Positions 24,030 through 33,325 of a stretch of DNA of 61,695 nt are shown one piece after another; within the stretch, counting starts at the first letter, position 1; every line of letters begins with the position of its first letter. The notes under the pieces were generated by a model, which had not been told where the DNA came from, did not search any database, and saw nothing but the letters and a program-made list of their open reading frames with translations. Location of the stretch: the NCBI GenBank assembly GCA_937901345.1, contig CALCHM010000002.1, positions 1 to 61,695 of the forward strand, written 5' to 3'. The position numbers and the translations under genes were made by a program. The DNA is from an uncultured Prevotella sp. (GTDB taxonomy: Bacteria; Bacteroidota; Bacteroidia; Bacteroidales; Bacteroidaceae).

Positions 24030-26369
24030 ATGAAACATATATACCTTATTTTCGCCCTACTCATCAGCGGGGTGAACGTTGCTTTTGCGCACCACCATCA
24101 TCACATTAATTCTGAAACTAATATCATCCTCGGTCATGTAGTTACGGCAGATACTGAAGAAAGTTTGCCTGGCGCCGTTGCCTTTTTGGATGCCCTGAAG
24201 CGCAGTGCTGTTGTCGATGCCGACGGACACTTTGTATTCAAAAAAGTTCCAGCTGGGACGTATAAAGTGCGCGTGCAACTCCTCGGCTATGCCACCCAAA
24301 CGCAGGAAGTTACCGTGAGCGACACGTATGCCGTAGACATCCACTTCAAAATGCAGGTGGAAGAAGGCAGCATGGACGAAGTGGTGGTTTCGGCAAGTCG
24401 CAATGCCGTGCGTCGCTGTATGGCCCCCGTGGTGGTTACGGTCATGAACCAGCAGACATTTGAAACGGTGAATGCCGTAGATCTCTCGAAGTCGCTCAAC
24501 TTTCAGTCGGGTCTCCGTGTGGAAAACAACTGCCAGAACTGTGGTTTCCCCCAGGTGCGCATCAACGGACTTGACGGTCCCTATTCGCAAGTGCTCATCA
24601 ACAGTCGCCCCATTGTGAGTGCCCTTTCGGGAGTCTATGGCCTTGAACAGATTCCTACCAACATGATTGACCGCGTGGAAGTAGTACGTGGTGGCGGTTC
24701 TGCGCTTTTTGGTGCGAATGCCGTGGGCGGAACCATCAACATCATCACGAAAGATCCCGTGAACAATAGTTTTCAGGTGTCATCCACCATGTCGAACATG
24801 AACGGCAAGGTGTGGGAACAACACATGGGCGCCAATGCGTCGCTCGTGGATAAGGACAATACGTATGGCATTGCGCTCTACCAATCTTACCGCAACCGCA
24901 ACCCATACGATGCCGATGGCGACGGATTCTCCGAACTTGGCAAGTTGAACATGAACACTTTTGGCTTGCGCAGTTATTACCGTCCCTCATTGACCAGCAA
25001 GTTGAGCGTGGAATACCACACCACCAATGAATTCCGACGCGGCGGCAATGCCTTCGACCTTGAACCCTTCGAAAGTGATATTACCGAACAAACGAAACAC
25101 GTTATCAACAGTGGGGGCGTGAACTACGACCACTACGTAAACGGTTATCAGCACAAGTTCTCCGTCTTTGCTTCAGCACAACACATCGACCGCAATTCTT
25201 ATTACGGTGCGCAACAGTCGAAGGACGCTTACGGAAAGACGGATGACCTTACGTGGGTAGTAGGAGGTATGTACACCGGTCGCTTGGGCAAACTCCTCTT
25301 TGCTCCTGCCACACTTACCGCAGGGATGGAGTATCAGCAAAACACCCTGAACGACCAAATGCTCGGTTACAACCGCGAACTCAATCAGGAAGTGCGCATC
25401 GGAAGTGCCTTCGTTCAAAACGAATGGGAGATGCGTAAGTTCACCCTCCTCGCTGGTTTCCGTTTAGACAATCATAACTTGATTGACAATCCTATCTTCT
25501 CACCCCGTGTGAACTTGCTTTATCGTCCGACAGAGGCCCTACAAGCACGCCTAACGTGGAGCACCGGATTCCGTGCGCCTCAAGCCTATGATGAAGACCT
25601 TCACGTGACTGCTGTTGGGGGTGAGGGCGTGTTGATACGTCTTGCTGAGGGTTTGGATCCCGAAAAGTCAAACAGTTTCAGCGGTTCGCTCGACTGGCAA
25701 ACGACCTTCGGTCACTGGCAGGCCAACTTCTTGGCAGAAGGATTCTATACCGACCTCAGCGACGTGTTTGTGCTCGAAACCGTTGGTCACGACAATCAGG
25801 GCAATATGATTCAAGAGCGCCGCAATGGTAGTGGTGCGCGCGTTTATGGCGTAAACCTAGATGCAAAGGTGGCTCACGGTAAGGATATTGCGCTTCAGGT
25901 GGGTTTCACTGCTCAACGTAGCGAATATAAGCAGGCAGAAGCGTGGAGCGAAGATCCTACAGTGGCACCCACACGCAAGATGCCCCGCACACCGAATTAC
26001 TACGGCTACTTCACCCTCTCAAGTCAACCCTTGAAGAACTTCGACGTGGCGCTTTCGGGTGTCTATACCGGTCGCATGTTTGTGCCCCACTTTGCTCCCG
26101 ATCCCTCAGAAATTCCTGCGGACTTCCCCTATACCTACATCACTCAGGATGAGTTGAAGCACACTCCCGACTTCATGGATTTCAACCTCAAATTGAACTA
26201 CACGTTCATCTTCAACGAGCATCTGAAAGTGCAACTCAACGGCGGTGTGCAGAACATTTTCAACGCCTTCCAGAAAGACTTCGATAAGGGCACCTTCCGC
26301 GACTCCGGTTATTTCTATGGACCCACACAGCCCCGCACGTATTTCGTGGGTGTCAAGATTATGAACTAA
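24030..26369 (+). CDS. TonB-dependent outer membrane receptor with His tract, metal uptake candidate
   Basis: A 779-residue outer membrane receptor. Signal peptide 1-20 is followed at once by five His (21-25), then a carboxypeptidase-regulatory-like domain (about 32-115), plug (about 120-240) and a 22-strand barrel ending in FVGVKIMN. The plug carries Cys168-x-x-Cys171 (NNCQNCGFPQVRINGL) and GPYSQVLINSRPI. No SusD partner follows, so it is a siderophore/metal/cofactor-type receptor, not a glycan one. The His tract and the His-rich gene upstream point to metal, perhaps zinc or copper. Substrate is inferred. Confidence 0.85.
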   Translation: MKHIYLIFALLISGVNVAFAHHHHHINSETNIILGHVVTADTEESLPGAVAFLDALKRSAVVDADGHFVFKKVPAGTYKVRVQLLGYATQTQEVTVSDTYAVDIHFKMQVEEGSMDEVVVSASRNAVRRCMAPVVVTVMNQQTFETVNAVDLSKSLNFQSGLRVENNCQNCGFPQVRINGLDGPYSQVLINSRPIVSALSGVYGLEQIPTNMIDRVEVVRGGGSALFGANAVGGTINIITKDPVNNSFQVSSTMSNMNGKVWEQHMGANASLVDKDNTYGIALYQSYRNRNPYDADGDGFSELGKLNMNTFGLRSYYRPSLTSKLSVEYHTTNEFRRGGNAFDLEPFESDITEQTKHVINSGGVNYDHYVNGYQHKFSVFASAQHIDRNSYYGAQQSKDAYGKTDDLTWVVGGMYTGRLGKLLFAPATLTAGMEYQQNTLNDQMLGYNRELNQEVRIGSAFVQNEWEMRKFTLLAGFRLDNHNLIDNPIFSPRVNLLYRPTEALQARLTWSTGFRAPQAYDEDLHVTAVGGEGVLIRLAEGLDPEKSNSFSGSLDWQTTFGHWQANFLAEGFYTDLSDVFVLETVGHDNQGNMIQERRNGSGARVYGVNLDAKVAHGKDIALQVGFTAQRSEYKQAEAWSEDPTVAPTRKMPRTPNYYGYFTLSSQPLKNFDVALSGVYTGRMFVPHFAPDPSEIPADFPYTYITQDELKHTPDFMDFNLKLNYTFIFNEHLKVQLNGGVQNIFNAFQKDFDKGTFRDSGYFYGPTQPRTYFVGVKIMN

Positions 26370-26510
26370 GCGTTTGATATTAAAACAACGGACAACAGAC
26401 AACGGACAATGGTTTACGGTTTTACCACCCAGACTGTTGTTCGTTGTCTGTTTGTTGTTGCCCGTTGTCCGTCGCCCGTTGTCCGTTGTCTGTTGTCTTC
26501 GCACTCCAAT
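26370..26510. repeat. GACAACGG-type word-repeat block forming an inverted repeat
   Basis: GGACAACAGACAACGGACAA (from 26390) and its inverted form CCGTTGTCCGTTGTCTGTTG (26476-26495) flank a shorter run of the same words. The block lies after the TonB receptor stop and could fold in the transcript. The same word is in uvrA at 18662. Confidence 0.8.
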
Positions 26511-26524
26511 TCACATTTTTATCG

Positions 26525-26532
26525 TAAATTTG
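26525..26532 (+). promoter_or_regulatory. Promoter -7 box giving a nearly leaderless mRNA
   Basis: TAAATTTG matches the consensus and lies only 9 bases before the ATG at 26542, so the transcript would start within a few bases of the start codon. Confidence 0.6.
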
Positions 26533-26541
26533 CACAGCATT

Positions 26542-27561
26542 ATGGATTTAAGTAACAAGAAAATATTAGTAACAGGCGCCTCGGGCTTTATCGGTAGTTT
26601 CATTGTGGAACGTGCCTTGGAACTGGGCGCAGAAGTGTGGGCAGCGGTGCGACCTTCTACAAGCAAGAAGTATTTGCAGGATGCGCGTATCCGTTTTATA
26701 GAATTGAACTTGGGCAATGCGACCGCGCTGGAGCGTCAGTTGTGCGAATTTCACACTGCTGAAGGTGCCTGGGATCATGTGATTCATGCTGCAGGCGCTA
26801 CGAAATGTGCCAATCCCAATGATTTCTATCGTGTCAATACGGAAGGAACCGCCAATCTTGCTCGCTTGTTGTTGCAAACAGCCACCCTTCGTGGTCGCTT
26901 CGTATTTATGAGTTCGTTGAGTGTTTGGGGTGCTGTGCATGAGGCAGATTATGCCGACATTTCGGAACAGGATATTCCGCAACCCAACACGGTGTATGGC
27001 AAAAGCAAATTGGAGGCAGAATTAGTATTGGCACAGATCCCCGATTTGGATTATGTGATTCTCCGACCCACGGGCGTTTATGGTCCTCGCGAGAAGGATT
27101 ACTTCTTAATGGCGAAGAGCATCGCGGGGCATATTGATTTTGCCGTGGGTTACCGACGTCAGGATATTACCTTTATTTATGTGCGCGACTTGGTGGAAGT
27201 CACGCTTGCGGCACTCACGCGCGGTACGCGCGGTAGGGGATATTTCCTCACCGATGGCGAAGTTTATAACAGTCGTGACTTCTCCGACTTGCTCCAAAAG
27301 GAACTCGGTGTGCGCGGCGTGCTTCACATAACCGCCCCCATTTGGTTCTTGCGCTGTGTATGCACTCTTGGCGGATGGTGGGGGAAACTTACGGGTAAGG
27401 TGACAGCACTGAATATGGATAAGTTCAACATCATGCGTCAGCGCAATTGGCGTTGCGACATCCGTCCGGCACAAGAAGACCTCGGATTCTCCCCCAAGGT
27501 ACAACTTGCAGAAGGGGTGAAGGAGTCGGTGGCTTGGTATAAAAAGGAAGGGTGGATTTAG
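26542..27561 (+). CDS. NAD-dependent epimerase/dehydratase (extended SDR)
   Basis: A 339-residue extended short-chain dehydrogenase. The start at 26542 puts the Rossmann motif TGASGFIGS at residues 11-19; longer readings upstream run through repeats and are rejected. The catalytic pair is in YGKSK, with Ser from FMSSLSVWG. This family acts on nucleotide sugars, sterol-like or polyketide alcohols; the substrate is not set by the sequence. DUF5009 and PAP2-type membrane enzymes follow on the same strand, which may link it to envelope lipid or glycolipid work. Confidence 0.85.
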   Translation: MDLSNKKILVTGASGFIGSFIVERALELGAEVWAAVRPSTSKKYLQDARIRFIELNLGNATALERQLCEFHTAEGAWDHVIHAAGATKCANPNDFYRVNTEGTANLARLLLQTATLRGRFVFMSSLSVWGAVHEADYADISEQDIPQPNTVYGKSKLEAELVLAQIPDLDYVILRPTGVYGPREKDYFLMAKSIAGHIDFAVGYRRQDITFIYVRDLVEVTLAALTRGTRGRGYFLTDGEVYNSRDFSDLLQKELGVRGVLHITAPIWFLRCVCTLGGWWGKLTGKVTALNMDKFNIMRQRNWRCDIRPAQEDLGFSPKVQLAEGVKESVAWYKKEGWI

Positions 27562-27673
27562 TTTTTTTAGTAAACAAGTAGACAAGGTACGAGTAGACAA
27601 GAAGGTTAGCGAGATAAACGAGTAATATCCCGCATGGCGCTCCTCACTTCTCTCTCCTCACTCCTCACTAACT
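27562..27673. repeat. Word-repeat leader (AGTAGACAAG and CTCCTCACT types)
   Basis: Two words are repeated here: AAGTAGACAAGGTACGAGTAGACAAG, then CACTTCTCTCTCCTCACTCCTCACTAACT directly before the start at 27674. Related words occur at 23955-23990 and 29765-29800. Confidence 0.65.
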
Positions 27674-28771
27674 ATGAATCAACGCCTCTTATCCCTCGAC
27701 ACCCTTCGCGGGTTTGACATGCTCTTTATCATGGGTGGAGATGCCTTTTTTCTCTGCCTTGGTGCGCTCCTTCCGGGAACCATCTTTGCCGATTTCGCCC
27801 AACAAATGGAGCATAAGGTTTGGGAAGGTTTTGCGCTCTATGACCTGATCTTCCCGCTCTTCCTCTTCATCGCAGGTGTGTCATTTCCCTTCTCTTTAGC
27901 CAAGAGCAGAAGTGTGGGAGAGTCTGAGACGAAAACGATGCTGCGCATTCTGCGACGTGGATTGACACTCGTTGTGCTCGGCATGGTATATAACGGTTTG
28001 CTGAGTTTCGACTTTGAAAACCTGCGTGTGGCGAGTGTGCTCGGCCGAATCGGATTGGCTTGGATGGTAGCGGCATTTATTTATATGCGTTGCTCACGCA
28101 GGGTCAGTGTAGTCATCGCCTTGGTAATTTTGTGGGGATATCACGCATTGCTTACCTTAGTTAGTGCGCCCGATGCTGCAGGTGCAGCTTCGCTTTCTAT
28201 GGAAGGGAGCATTGTGGGATATGTGGATCGACTCCTGCTCCCAGGTAAACTACACTTAGGCATTCACGACCCCGAGGGAATCCTTTCTACACTTCCTGCT
28301 GTGGTGACGGCGCTTTTGGGTATCTTTACGGGCGATTTCATTCGCACGTTTCAGCGGTGGAACGGTCACAAGAAAGCGGCGCTACTCATCGGTATAGGAC
28401 TCACACTAATTGCTCTGGGTTACGCATGGGATATTTGGTTCCCCATAAATAAGAATCTTTGGACAAGTTCTTTCGTTTGTGTAGCGGGAGGTTACTCCAT
28501 GGCGCTTTTCGCAGTGTTTTATTGGGTGATAGACGTAATGGAGTGGCGCAAGTGGACCTTCTTCTTCCGTATTATTGGATTGAATTCCATAACGATTTAT
28601 CTTGCCCAACATTTCTTGGACTTCTCCAAACCCATTAAGACGATCTTTGGTGGTGGACTTTCCCTCTTGCCAGAAAGTGGATATGCCTTAGGGTACTGGA
28701 CTTGTTACATCGCCCTCTGTTGGTTGCTGCTTTACTTCCTTTACCGACAGAAAATCTTCTTGAAAGTTTAA
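27674..28771 (+). CDS. DUF5009/HGSNAT-like membrane acyltransferase
   Basis: A 365-residue integral membrane protein with about ten helices. It begins with the family mark RLLSLDTLRGFDMLFIMGGD and ends with a Tyr-Arg-Lys helix cap. It belongs to the DUF1624/DUF5009 group related to heparan-alpha-glucosaminide N-acetyltransferase, which moves acetyl groups across the membrane onto sugars. In Bacteroidota such genes stand near glycan genes, but no glycan operon is here. Neighbours are an SDR enzyme and a PAP2 enzyme. Exact acceptor unknown. Confidence 0.82.
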   Translation: MNQRLLSLDTLRGFDMLFIMGGDAFFLCLGALLPGTIFADFAQQMEHKVWEGFALYDLIFPLFLFIAGVSFPFSLAKSRSVGESETKTMLRILRRGLTLVVLGMVYNGLLSFDFENLRVASVLGRIGLAWMVAAFIYMRCSRRVSVVIALVILWGYHALLTLVSAPDAAGAASLSMEGSIVGYVDRLLLPGKLHLGIHDPEGILSTLPAVVTALLGIFTGDFIRTFQRWNGHKKAALLIGIGLTLIALGYAWDIWFPINKNLWTSSFVCVAGGYSMALFAVFYWVIDVMEWRKWTFFFRIIGLNSITIYLAQHFLDFSKPIKTIFGGGLSLLPESGYALGYWTCYIALCWLLLYFLYRQKIFLKV

Positions 28772-28789
28772 TTCAAAGCACACATTCAG

Positions 28790-29755
28790 ATGCTTCAACA
28801 ATTAAAATACATCTACAAAAACCTGCTTCCCATTGAGCGCGTTACGTTGCTCTATGGTTTGTTTACAACCCTGCTCTTGTTGGTGTGGTGGGGAGATTTG
28901 AATCATCCTCTTCAGCAGTTACAGGAGCGTGGTGCCATCTTACTGGTGATGGTGTTACTTTACGTTGCTCATCTTCGCAAACCTATTGCGTCTGTGCGTT
29001 TTTTGCGCAATCTGTTTCCCCTTGCGTTGATTTCTTATTGGTATCCTGACATCTACGAGTTTTGCTCGCTTTTACCAAACTTGGACCCCATCTTTGCAGG
29101 TGCTGATCAGGCGCTCTTTGGATGTCAACCTTCGTTGGAATTTAGTCGCAACTTTGCTTCGGGGTTTTGGAGCGAACTCTTTCACATGGGGTATTTTGCT
29201 TACTATCCCATGATATTCCTTACCGTACTTTCAACATTGCTTTTGGACAAATCGCGCTTTGAGGAATATGGTTTCATCGTGCTCACAGCCTTTTTGATTT
29301 ACTACACCATTTATCTCTTTGTACCCGTGGCAGGTCCGCAATATTATTTTCAGGCCATCGGTCAGGAAGCAGCAGAAGCAGGAAACTTCTACGACGTAGG
29401 CACGTATTTCCGCACACACCTTGAAATGCGTCCATCACCCGGTCCTGATGGTTTCTTCCGTTCGTGTGTGGAGGCAGCACAAGCAGGAGGTGAGCGCCCA
29501 CAAGCTGCATTCCCCTCGTCGCATGTCGGAGTGAGTACAGTGCTCATGATTCTTTTGTTCCGTCTTCGCAAGTGGTTGTGTGCAGCAATATTCCCCTTCT
29601 ACTTCTTCCTCTGTTGCGCGACGGTTTATATTGAAGCGCATTATCTGGTTGACGTGATCGGTGGTCTCGTTTCGGCAGTGATTTTCTACTGGATGGCGAA
29701 GAAACTCTTTGATAGGGCAGGTTCGCTTTGTTGTAACGGCGTTGCAACAAACTAA
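28790..29755 (+). CDS. PAP2-family membrane enzyme (inositol phosphorylceramide synthase-like)
   Basis: A 321-residue membrane protein with six or more helices. The PAP2 catalytic motifs are FPSSHVGVS (His of motif 2) and EAHYLVDVIGG (His and Asp of motif 3). This arrangement resembles the Aur1/IPC synthase branch found in sphingolipid-making Bacteroidota, which transfers a phospho-head group onto ceramide, but phosphatase activity is equally possible. It follows the DUF5009 gene by 18 bases, so the two are likely co-transcribed. Confidence 0.8.
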   Translation: MLQQLKYIYKNLLPIERVTLLYGLFTTLLLLVWWGDLNHPLQQLQERGAILLVMVLLYVAHLRKPIASVRFLRNLFPLALISYWYPDIYEFCSLLPNLDPIFAGADQALFGCQPSLEFSRNFASGFWSELFHMGYFAYYPMIFLTVLSTLLLDKSRFEEYGFIVLTAFLIYYTIYLFVPVAGPQYYFQAIGQEAAEAGNFYDVGTYFRTHLEMRPSPGPDGFFRSCVEAAQAGGERPQAAFPSSHVGVSTVLMILLFRLRKWLCAAIFPFYFFLCCATVYIEAHYLVDVIGGLVSAVIFYWMAKKLFDRAGSLCCNGVATN

Positions 29756-29819
29756 ACCTCTGTCACGCTTCACTTCTCACTCCTCACTCCTCACTACTAA
29801 TTTCCCTAAACCTCTTTAT

Positions 29820-31220
29820 ATGAAAAAAACAATTCTTTCTTTCCTCTTTGCAGGAGTTCCCGTGCTCATGACAGCACAAACCGCTGCGGGTGGCATTTCT
29901 CCCGAGATGTTGGCGCAGATTCAGAGTAAACAAGTGGCAACTGCCGAATTTGACAAGGCACTGCGTAATGCGCTTTCGCAAAACAGCATCAACGAACTCG
30001 CTACGCCCCTTTACAATCCTGCTATTGGTGACACCTACTTTTCACACAAGGTGGAATCCAAGGGTATTACTGACCAACAATCTTCTGGCCGTTGCTGGTT
30101 GTTCACAGGGTTGAACGTCATGCGTGCCAAGGCAATTGCAAAGTTCAATCTCGGTAGTTTCCAATTCTCACAGAGTTATCCCTTCTTCTGGGACCAGTTG
30201 GAAAAGTCAAACCTTTTCCTTCAAGCGGTAATTGACAATGCGAAGAAACCCATGGACGACAAACTCGTTGAATGGCTCTTCCAGCATCCCCTCTCTGACG
30301 GTGGTCAGTTTACGGGTGTTCAGGATATCATCAGCAAGTATGGTGTTGTTCCTGCTGACGTAATGCCCGAAAGTTTTACGGCAAACAACACGTCACGCAT
30401 GGCTAGCATCATCTCTTTGAAACTTCGCGAATATGGTCTTGCCCTTCGTGCTGCGGTAGAAAAGGGAGCGAAGAAGGCTGAGATTGAAAAGATGAAGACG
30501 GAACAGTTGGCTACGATTTACCACATCCTTTCTGTGTGCCTTGGCGAACCCGTGAAGGAATTTACTTGGACACGCAAGGATGCTGCGGGTAAACCCGTTG
30601 AGACAAAGAAGTACACACCGCTCTCGTTCTATCAAGAGTTTGTTGGCGTAGACTTGAAGAATTCTTATGTCATGATTATGAACGACCCCACTCGCGAATA
30701 CTACAAGACCTATACCATTGACATGGACCGCCATCAGTATGACGGAGACAACTGGACGTTCGTAAATGTTCCCATGAAGGACCTCAAGGATATGGCGATT
30801 GCTTCTATCAAGGACAGCACGATGATGTATTACTCATGTGACGTTGGTAAATATTTGAATACAAAGACAGGCATTTTGAGCATGAGCAATTTCGACTACG
30901 AATCGCTTTTCGGTACGGATTTCCCCATGTCAAAGGCCGACCGTATTCGCACCTTCGCATCAGCTTCAAGTCACGCCATGACGTTGATGGCAGTAGACCT
31001 TGATGAAAACGGCAATCCTAAGAAGTGGATGGTAGAAAACTCTTGGGGGGCTTCAAGCGGTCACCACGGACACTTGATTATGACAGACGAATGGTTTGAC
31101 GAATACACCTTCCGCCTGGTTGTAGATAAGAAGTACGTTCCCGCAAAGATTCTCGAACTCCTCAAGATGAAACCTATTCTCCTTCCCGCATGGGACCCCC
31201 TCTTCAAGGGTGAAGAATAG
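29820..31220 (+). CDS. C1B-family aminopeptidase (bleomycin hydrolase-like), exported
   Basis: A 466-residue papain-like peptidase with signal peptide (1-21, ending VLMTAQ). Catalytic residues are Cys in QSSGRCWLF, His in SASSHAMTLM and Asn in VENSWGASSG. The domain plan and length match PepC/bleomycin hydrolase, hexameric self-compartmentalising aminopeptidases; the signal peptide shows a periplasmic form as in other Bacteroidales. I start at ATG 29820; a longer frame runs through the CTCCTCACT words. A strong terminator follows. Confidence 0.9.
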   Translation: MKKTILSFLFAGVPVLMTAQTAAGGISPEMLAQIQSKQVATAEFDKALRNALSQNSINELATPLYNPAIGDTYFSHKVESKGITDQQSSGRCWLFTGLNVMRAKAIAKFNLGSFQFSQSYPFFWDQLEKSNLFLQAVIDNAKKPMDDKLVEWLFQHPLSDGGQFTGVQDIISKYGVVPADVMPESFTANNTSRMASIISLKLREYGLALRAAVEKGAKKAEIEKMKTEQLATIYHILSVCLGEPVKEFTWTRKDAAGKPVETKKYTPLSFYQEFVGVDLKNSYVMIMNDPTREYYKTYTIDMDRHQYDGDNWTFVNVPMKDLKDMAIASIKDSTMMYYSCDVGKYLNTKTGILSMSNFDYESLFGTDFPMSKADRIRTFASASSHAMTLMAVDLDENGNPKKWMVENSWGASSGHHGHLIMTDEWFDEYTFRLVVDKKYVPAKILELLKMKPILLPAWDPLFKGEE

Positions 31221-31262
31221 GCAACGAAGGGAAGGTGATTCCCACAAGATGCAACATAGAAT

Positions 31263-31299
31263 GAGGCGCCATACATCACGTGTGGCGCCTCGTTTTTTT
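31263..31299 (+). terminator. Terminator after the C1B peptidase gene
   Basis: Perfect arms GAGGCGCCA (31263-31271) and TGGCGCCTC (31283-31291), then seven T. Confidence 0.92.
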
Positions 31300-31332
31300 A
31301 TGGGGTAATAAGGGTTAGAAATTGAGGAACGT

Positions 31333-31698
31333 TTAATCCTCGAGTTTGTTTAATTCTAATTTTAGATTCTGTAACAAAAGAACCATCTGAGAGTCGGTAA
31401 TACTCAGGATTTTCATGGTGTCACTAAACAGCGTCTCCGTTTCTTCAACGACACTTCTTCCAGAAAGGATGAGTGTGTCTCCTCGTTGTAACCAACTGTC
31501 GAAGTGAAGGGATAGCAGGTTTATCGATCGGGCTCGACCATCTTGCAACAGTTCCACACCATGGTGGTCTGTTGAAGCGTCGTCGCTGGTGATGGACCAT
31601 CTCCCAATGGGAGTTGTCGCCCGACTTGAAGCAGTCGGGGTGCTCCTACATCCCTGCAGTAGAGACGCTAGAGCGAAGAGGAAAACTACCTTTTTCAT
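31333..31698 (-). CDS. Lipocalin-like lipoprotein
   Basis: A 121-residue exported lipoprotein. The start at 31698 gives a clean signal (MKKVVFLFALASLLQGC) with lipobox LLQGC. The mature part has the lipocalin-like pattern of Bacteroidota: GRWSI near its start, then VELLQDGRARSINLLSLHFDSW, RGDTLILSGRS and a closing strand with TDSQMVLLL. It probably binds a small hydrophobic ligand at the membrane; none is known. It stands alone on the minus strand. Confidence 0.75.
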   Translation of the reverse strand: MKKVVFLFALASLLQGCRSTPTASSRATTPIGRWSITSDDASTDHHGVELLQDGRARSINLLSLHFDSWLQRGDTLILSGRSVVEETETLFSDTMKILSITDSQMVLLLQNLKLELNKLED

Positions 31699-32068
31699 AA
31701 AAGATAAATGAGCGATGCGAATGTACATATTTCCCCTTCGCTTCAAAAAGTTTCACCAAAAAAGTTTTACAAGTTGCTGCAAATTTTCAGAATTTAACTT
31801 TTGATAGATTTGTTTTGCAATGGCGACATTTCAAAGGTGCGTAATTACGAATGTGCATGCCCCGTTTTCGTACGCTCTGTTTGAACTCTGTCGTTGCCGC
31901 ACTTCATTTAATTCTTCACACCCAATCCTAATTATTTTCCTGCGTCTTGTGTCTCGAGGTAACCAAATTACAGTTAGCTGAGGCATGAGGAGTTCGAAAC
32001 TAAGCGTGAGTTGTCATTTTGCTATTCGAAAGGTGTTTGAATGTTCTTCGAATAGCATTTGAAAACTG
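31699..32068. other. Gene-free stretch with an inverted repeat
   Basis: No gene is seen. It holds a plus-strand TAGATTTG promoter-like box (31805-31812) without a gene after it, and a 10-bp inverted repeat GCTATTCGAA (32021-32030) / TTCGAATAGC (32046-32055). Confidence 0.5.
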
Positions 32069-32113
32069 TTAGAACGCGCCTTAACACCCGATTAGAACGC
32101 GCCTTAACGCCCT
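32069..32113. repeat. 23-bp direct duplication at the threonine aldolase stop
   Basis: TTAGAACGCGCCTTAAC is repeated 23 bp apart (32069 and 32092). The second copy covers the last codons and stop of the minus-strand gene. Confidence 0.8.
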
Positions 32114-33147
32114 ATTTCTTCTCGCAGTGCCTGAATGAGTGTGTCAACATTTGCAGAAGTCGTTGCCCAACTGGTACAAATGCGGATGGCGGTGTGCGTG
32201 TCATCTATGCGTTGCCATGGCGTGAAGCAGAATGACTGGTTGAGGCGTTCGATGACGTCGTTGGAAAGGATAGGGAACTGCTGGTTGGTGAAACTCTCCA
32301 TGAGAAAGTTTACGCCTAATTCTTGAAGCACTGTCTTAATGCGCAAGGCTTCGCTAACGGCGTGGTTGGCGATGTCGAAATACAGGTTGTCTGTAAAGAG
32401 TGCTTCAAACTGCAGTCCGAGCAAGCGCCCCTTGGCAAGCATACCTCCATGTTGCTTGATACTGTAGCGGAAGTCGCGCATCAATCGTTCTGATTTGCTC
32501 ACCACTGCTTCTCCAAAAAGCGCTCCCACTTTGGTCCCACCAATGTAAAAGACATCAGCAAACTTCGCCATGTCGGTGAGTGTGACATCGCAAACGGGAC
32601 TACTGAGACCATAACCTAAACGTGCTCCGTCAATGAATAGGGGAAGATCGTATTTCTGACAAACGGTCTGCAACGCTTCCAACTCGTTGCGTGAATAGAG
32701 CGTTCCAAACTCTGTGGGGAAGGAGATGTAAACCATTCCTGGTTGAACGGTATGTTCAAAACTGCTGTCGGCACGGTGTTCCACGACAAGGTTTTCCACT
32801 TGCTCGGCTGTAATCTTCCCTAATGTTGCAGGAAGCGCTAAAACTTTATGTCCGGTGTGCTCAATGGCGCCAGTTTCATGTACGGCAATGTGCCCCGACT
32901 CCGCAGCAACGACCCCTTGATGAGGACGAAGCAGATGGGCAATGACTGTTGTGTTTGTCTGTGTGCCGCCAACAAGGAAATGCACCTCTAGTTGCGCGTC
33001 TCCGCATGCCTCACGGATAAGTTGGCGTGCGGTTGCGCAGTAATGGTCTTCACCGTAACCAACAGTTTGCTCCATGTTGGTGTCAAGAAGGCGTTGCAAC
33101 ACCTTAGGGTGTGCACCTTCGTTATAATCGCATTGAAATTGAATCAT
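32104..33147 (-). CDS. Low-specificity L-threonine aldolase-type PLP enzyme
   Basis: A 347-residue fold-type I PLP enzyme of the beta-eliminating lyase family, which splits L-threonine or allo-threonine into glycine and acetaldehyde. Marks are the N-terminal CDYNEGAHPKVL, GGTQTNTTVIAHLLRP, the PLP-binding FIDGARLGYGLSS with Asp, and the Schiff-base Lys in YIGGTKVGALFGEA. Length is normal. Upstream lie AACGTT words and REP hairpins. The family also includes amino acid racemase-like and phenylserine aldolase enzymes; the threonine call is the common one. Confidence 0.87.
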   Translation of the reverse strand: MIQFQCDYNEGAHPKVLQRLLDTNMEQTVGYGEDHYCATARQLIREACGDAQLEVHFLVGGTQTNTTVIAHLLRPHQGVVAAESGHIAVHETGAIEHTGHKVLALPATLGKITAEQVENLVVEHRADSSFEHTVQPGMVYISFPTEFGTLYSRNELEALQTVCQKYDLPLFIDGARLGYGLSSPVCDVTLTDMAKFADVFYIGGTKVGALFGEAVVSKSERLMRDFRYSIKQHGGMLAKGRLLGLQFEALFTDNLYFDIANHAVSEALRIKTVLQELGVNFLMESFTNQQFPILSNDVIERLNQSFCFTPWQRIDDTHTAIRICTSWATTSANVDTLIQALREEIGR

Positions 33148-33325
33148 TAGTGGTGATTTTAGTGGTTAGGAGGAACGGGGAACGAGGAACGTTTAAAGTT
33201 GAACGTTGAGAGTTTAACGAGGAACGAGGAAGGTTGAAGGTCAAGGGTCGAGGGAGGCTTGGGGAACGTTGAGAGTTTAAGGTTGAACGATGAGAGATGA
33301 ACGAGGAACGATGAACGGGGATAGT
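33148..33325. repeat. AACG-word repeat block upstream of the aldolase gene
   Basis: Concatenated GGAACGAGGAACGTTTAAAGTTGAACG words; on the strand of the aldolase gene the block is pyrimidine-rich and runs to within 20 bases of its start codon. Confidence 0.8.

Noticed and set aside
31805..31812. Plus-strand TAGATTTG promoter box
   Set aside because: No gene or conserved structure follows on that strand and no -33 element is clear; likely chance in AT-rich DNA.
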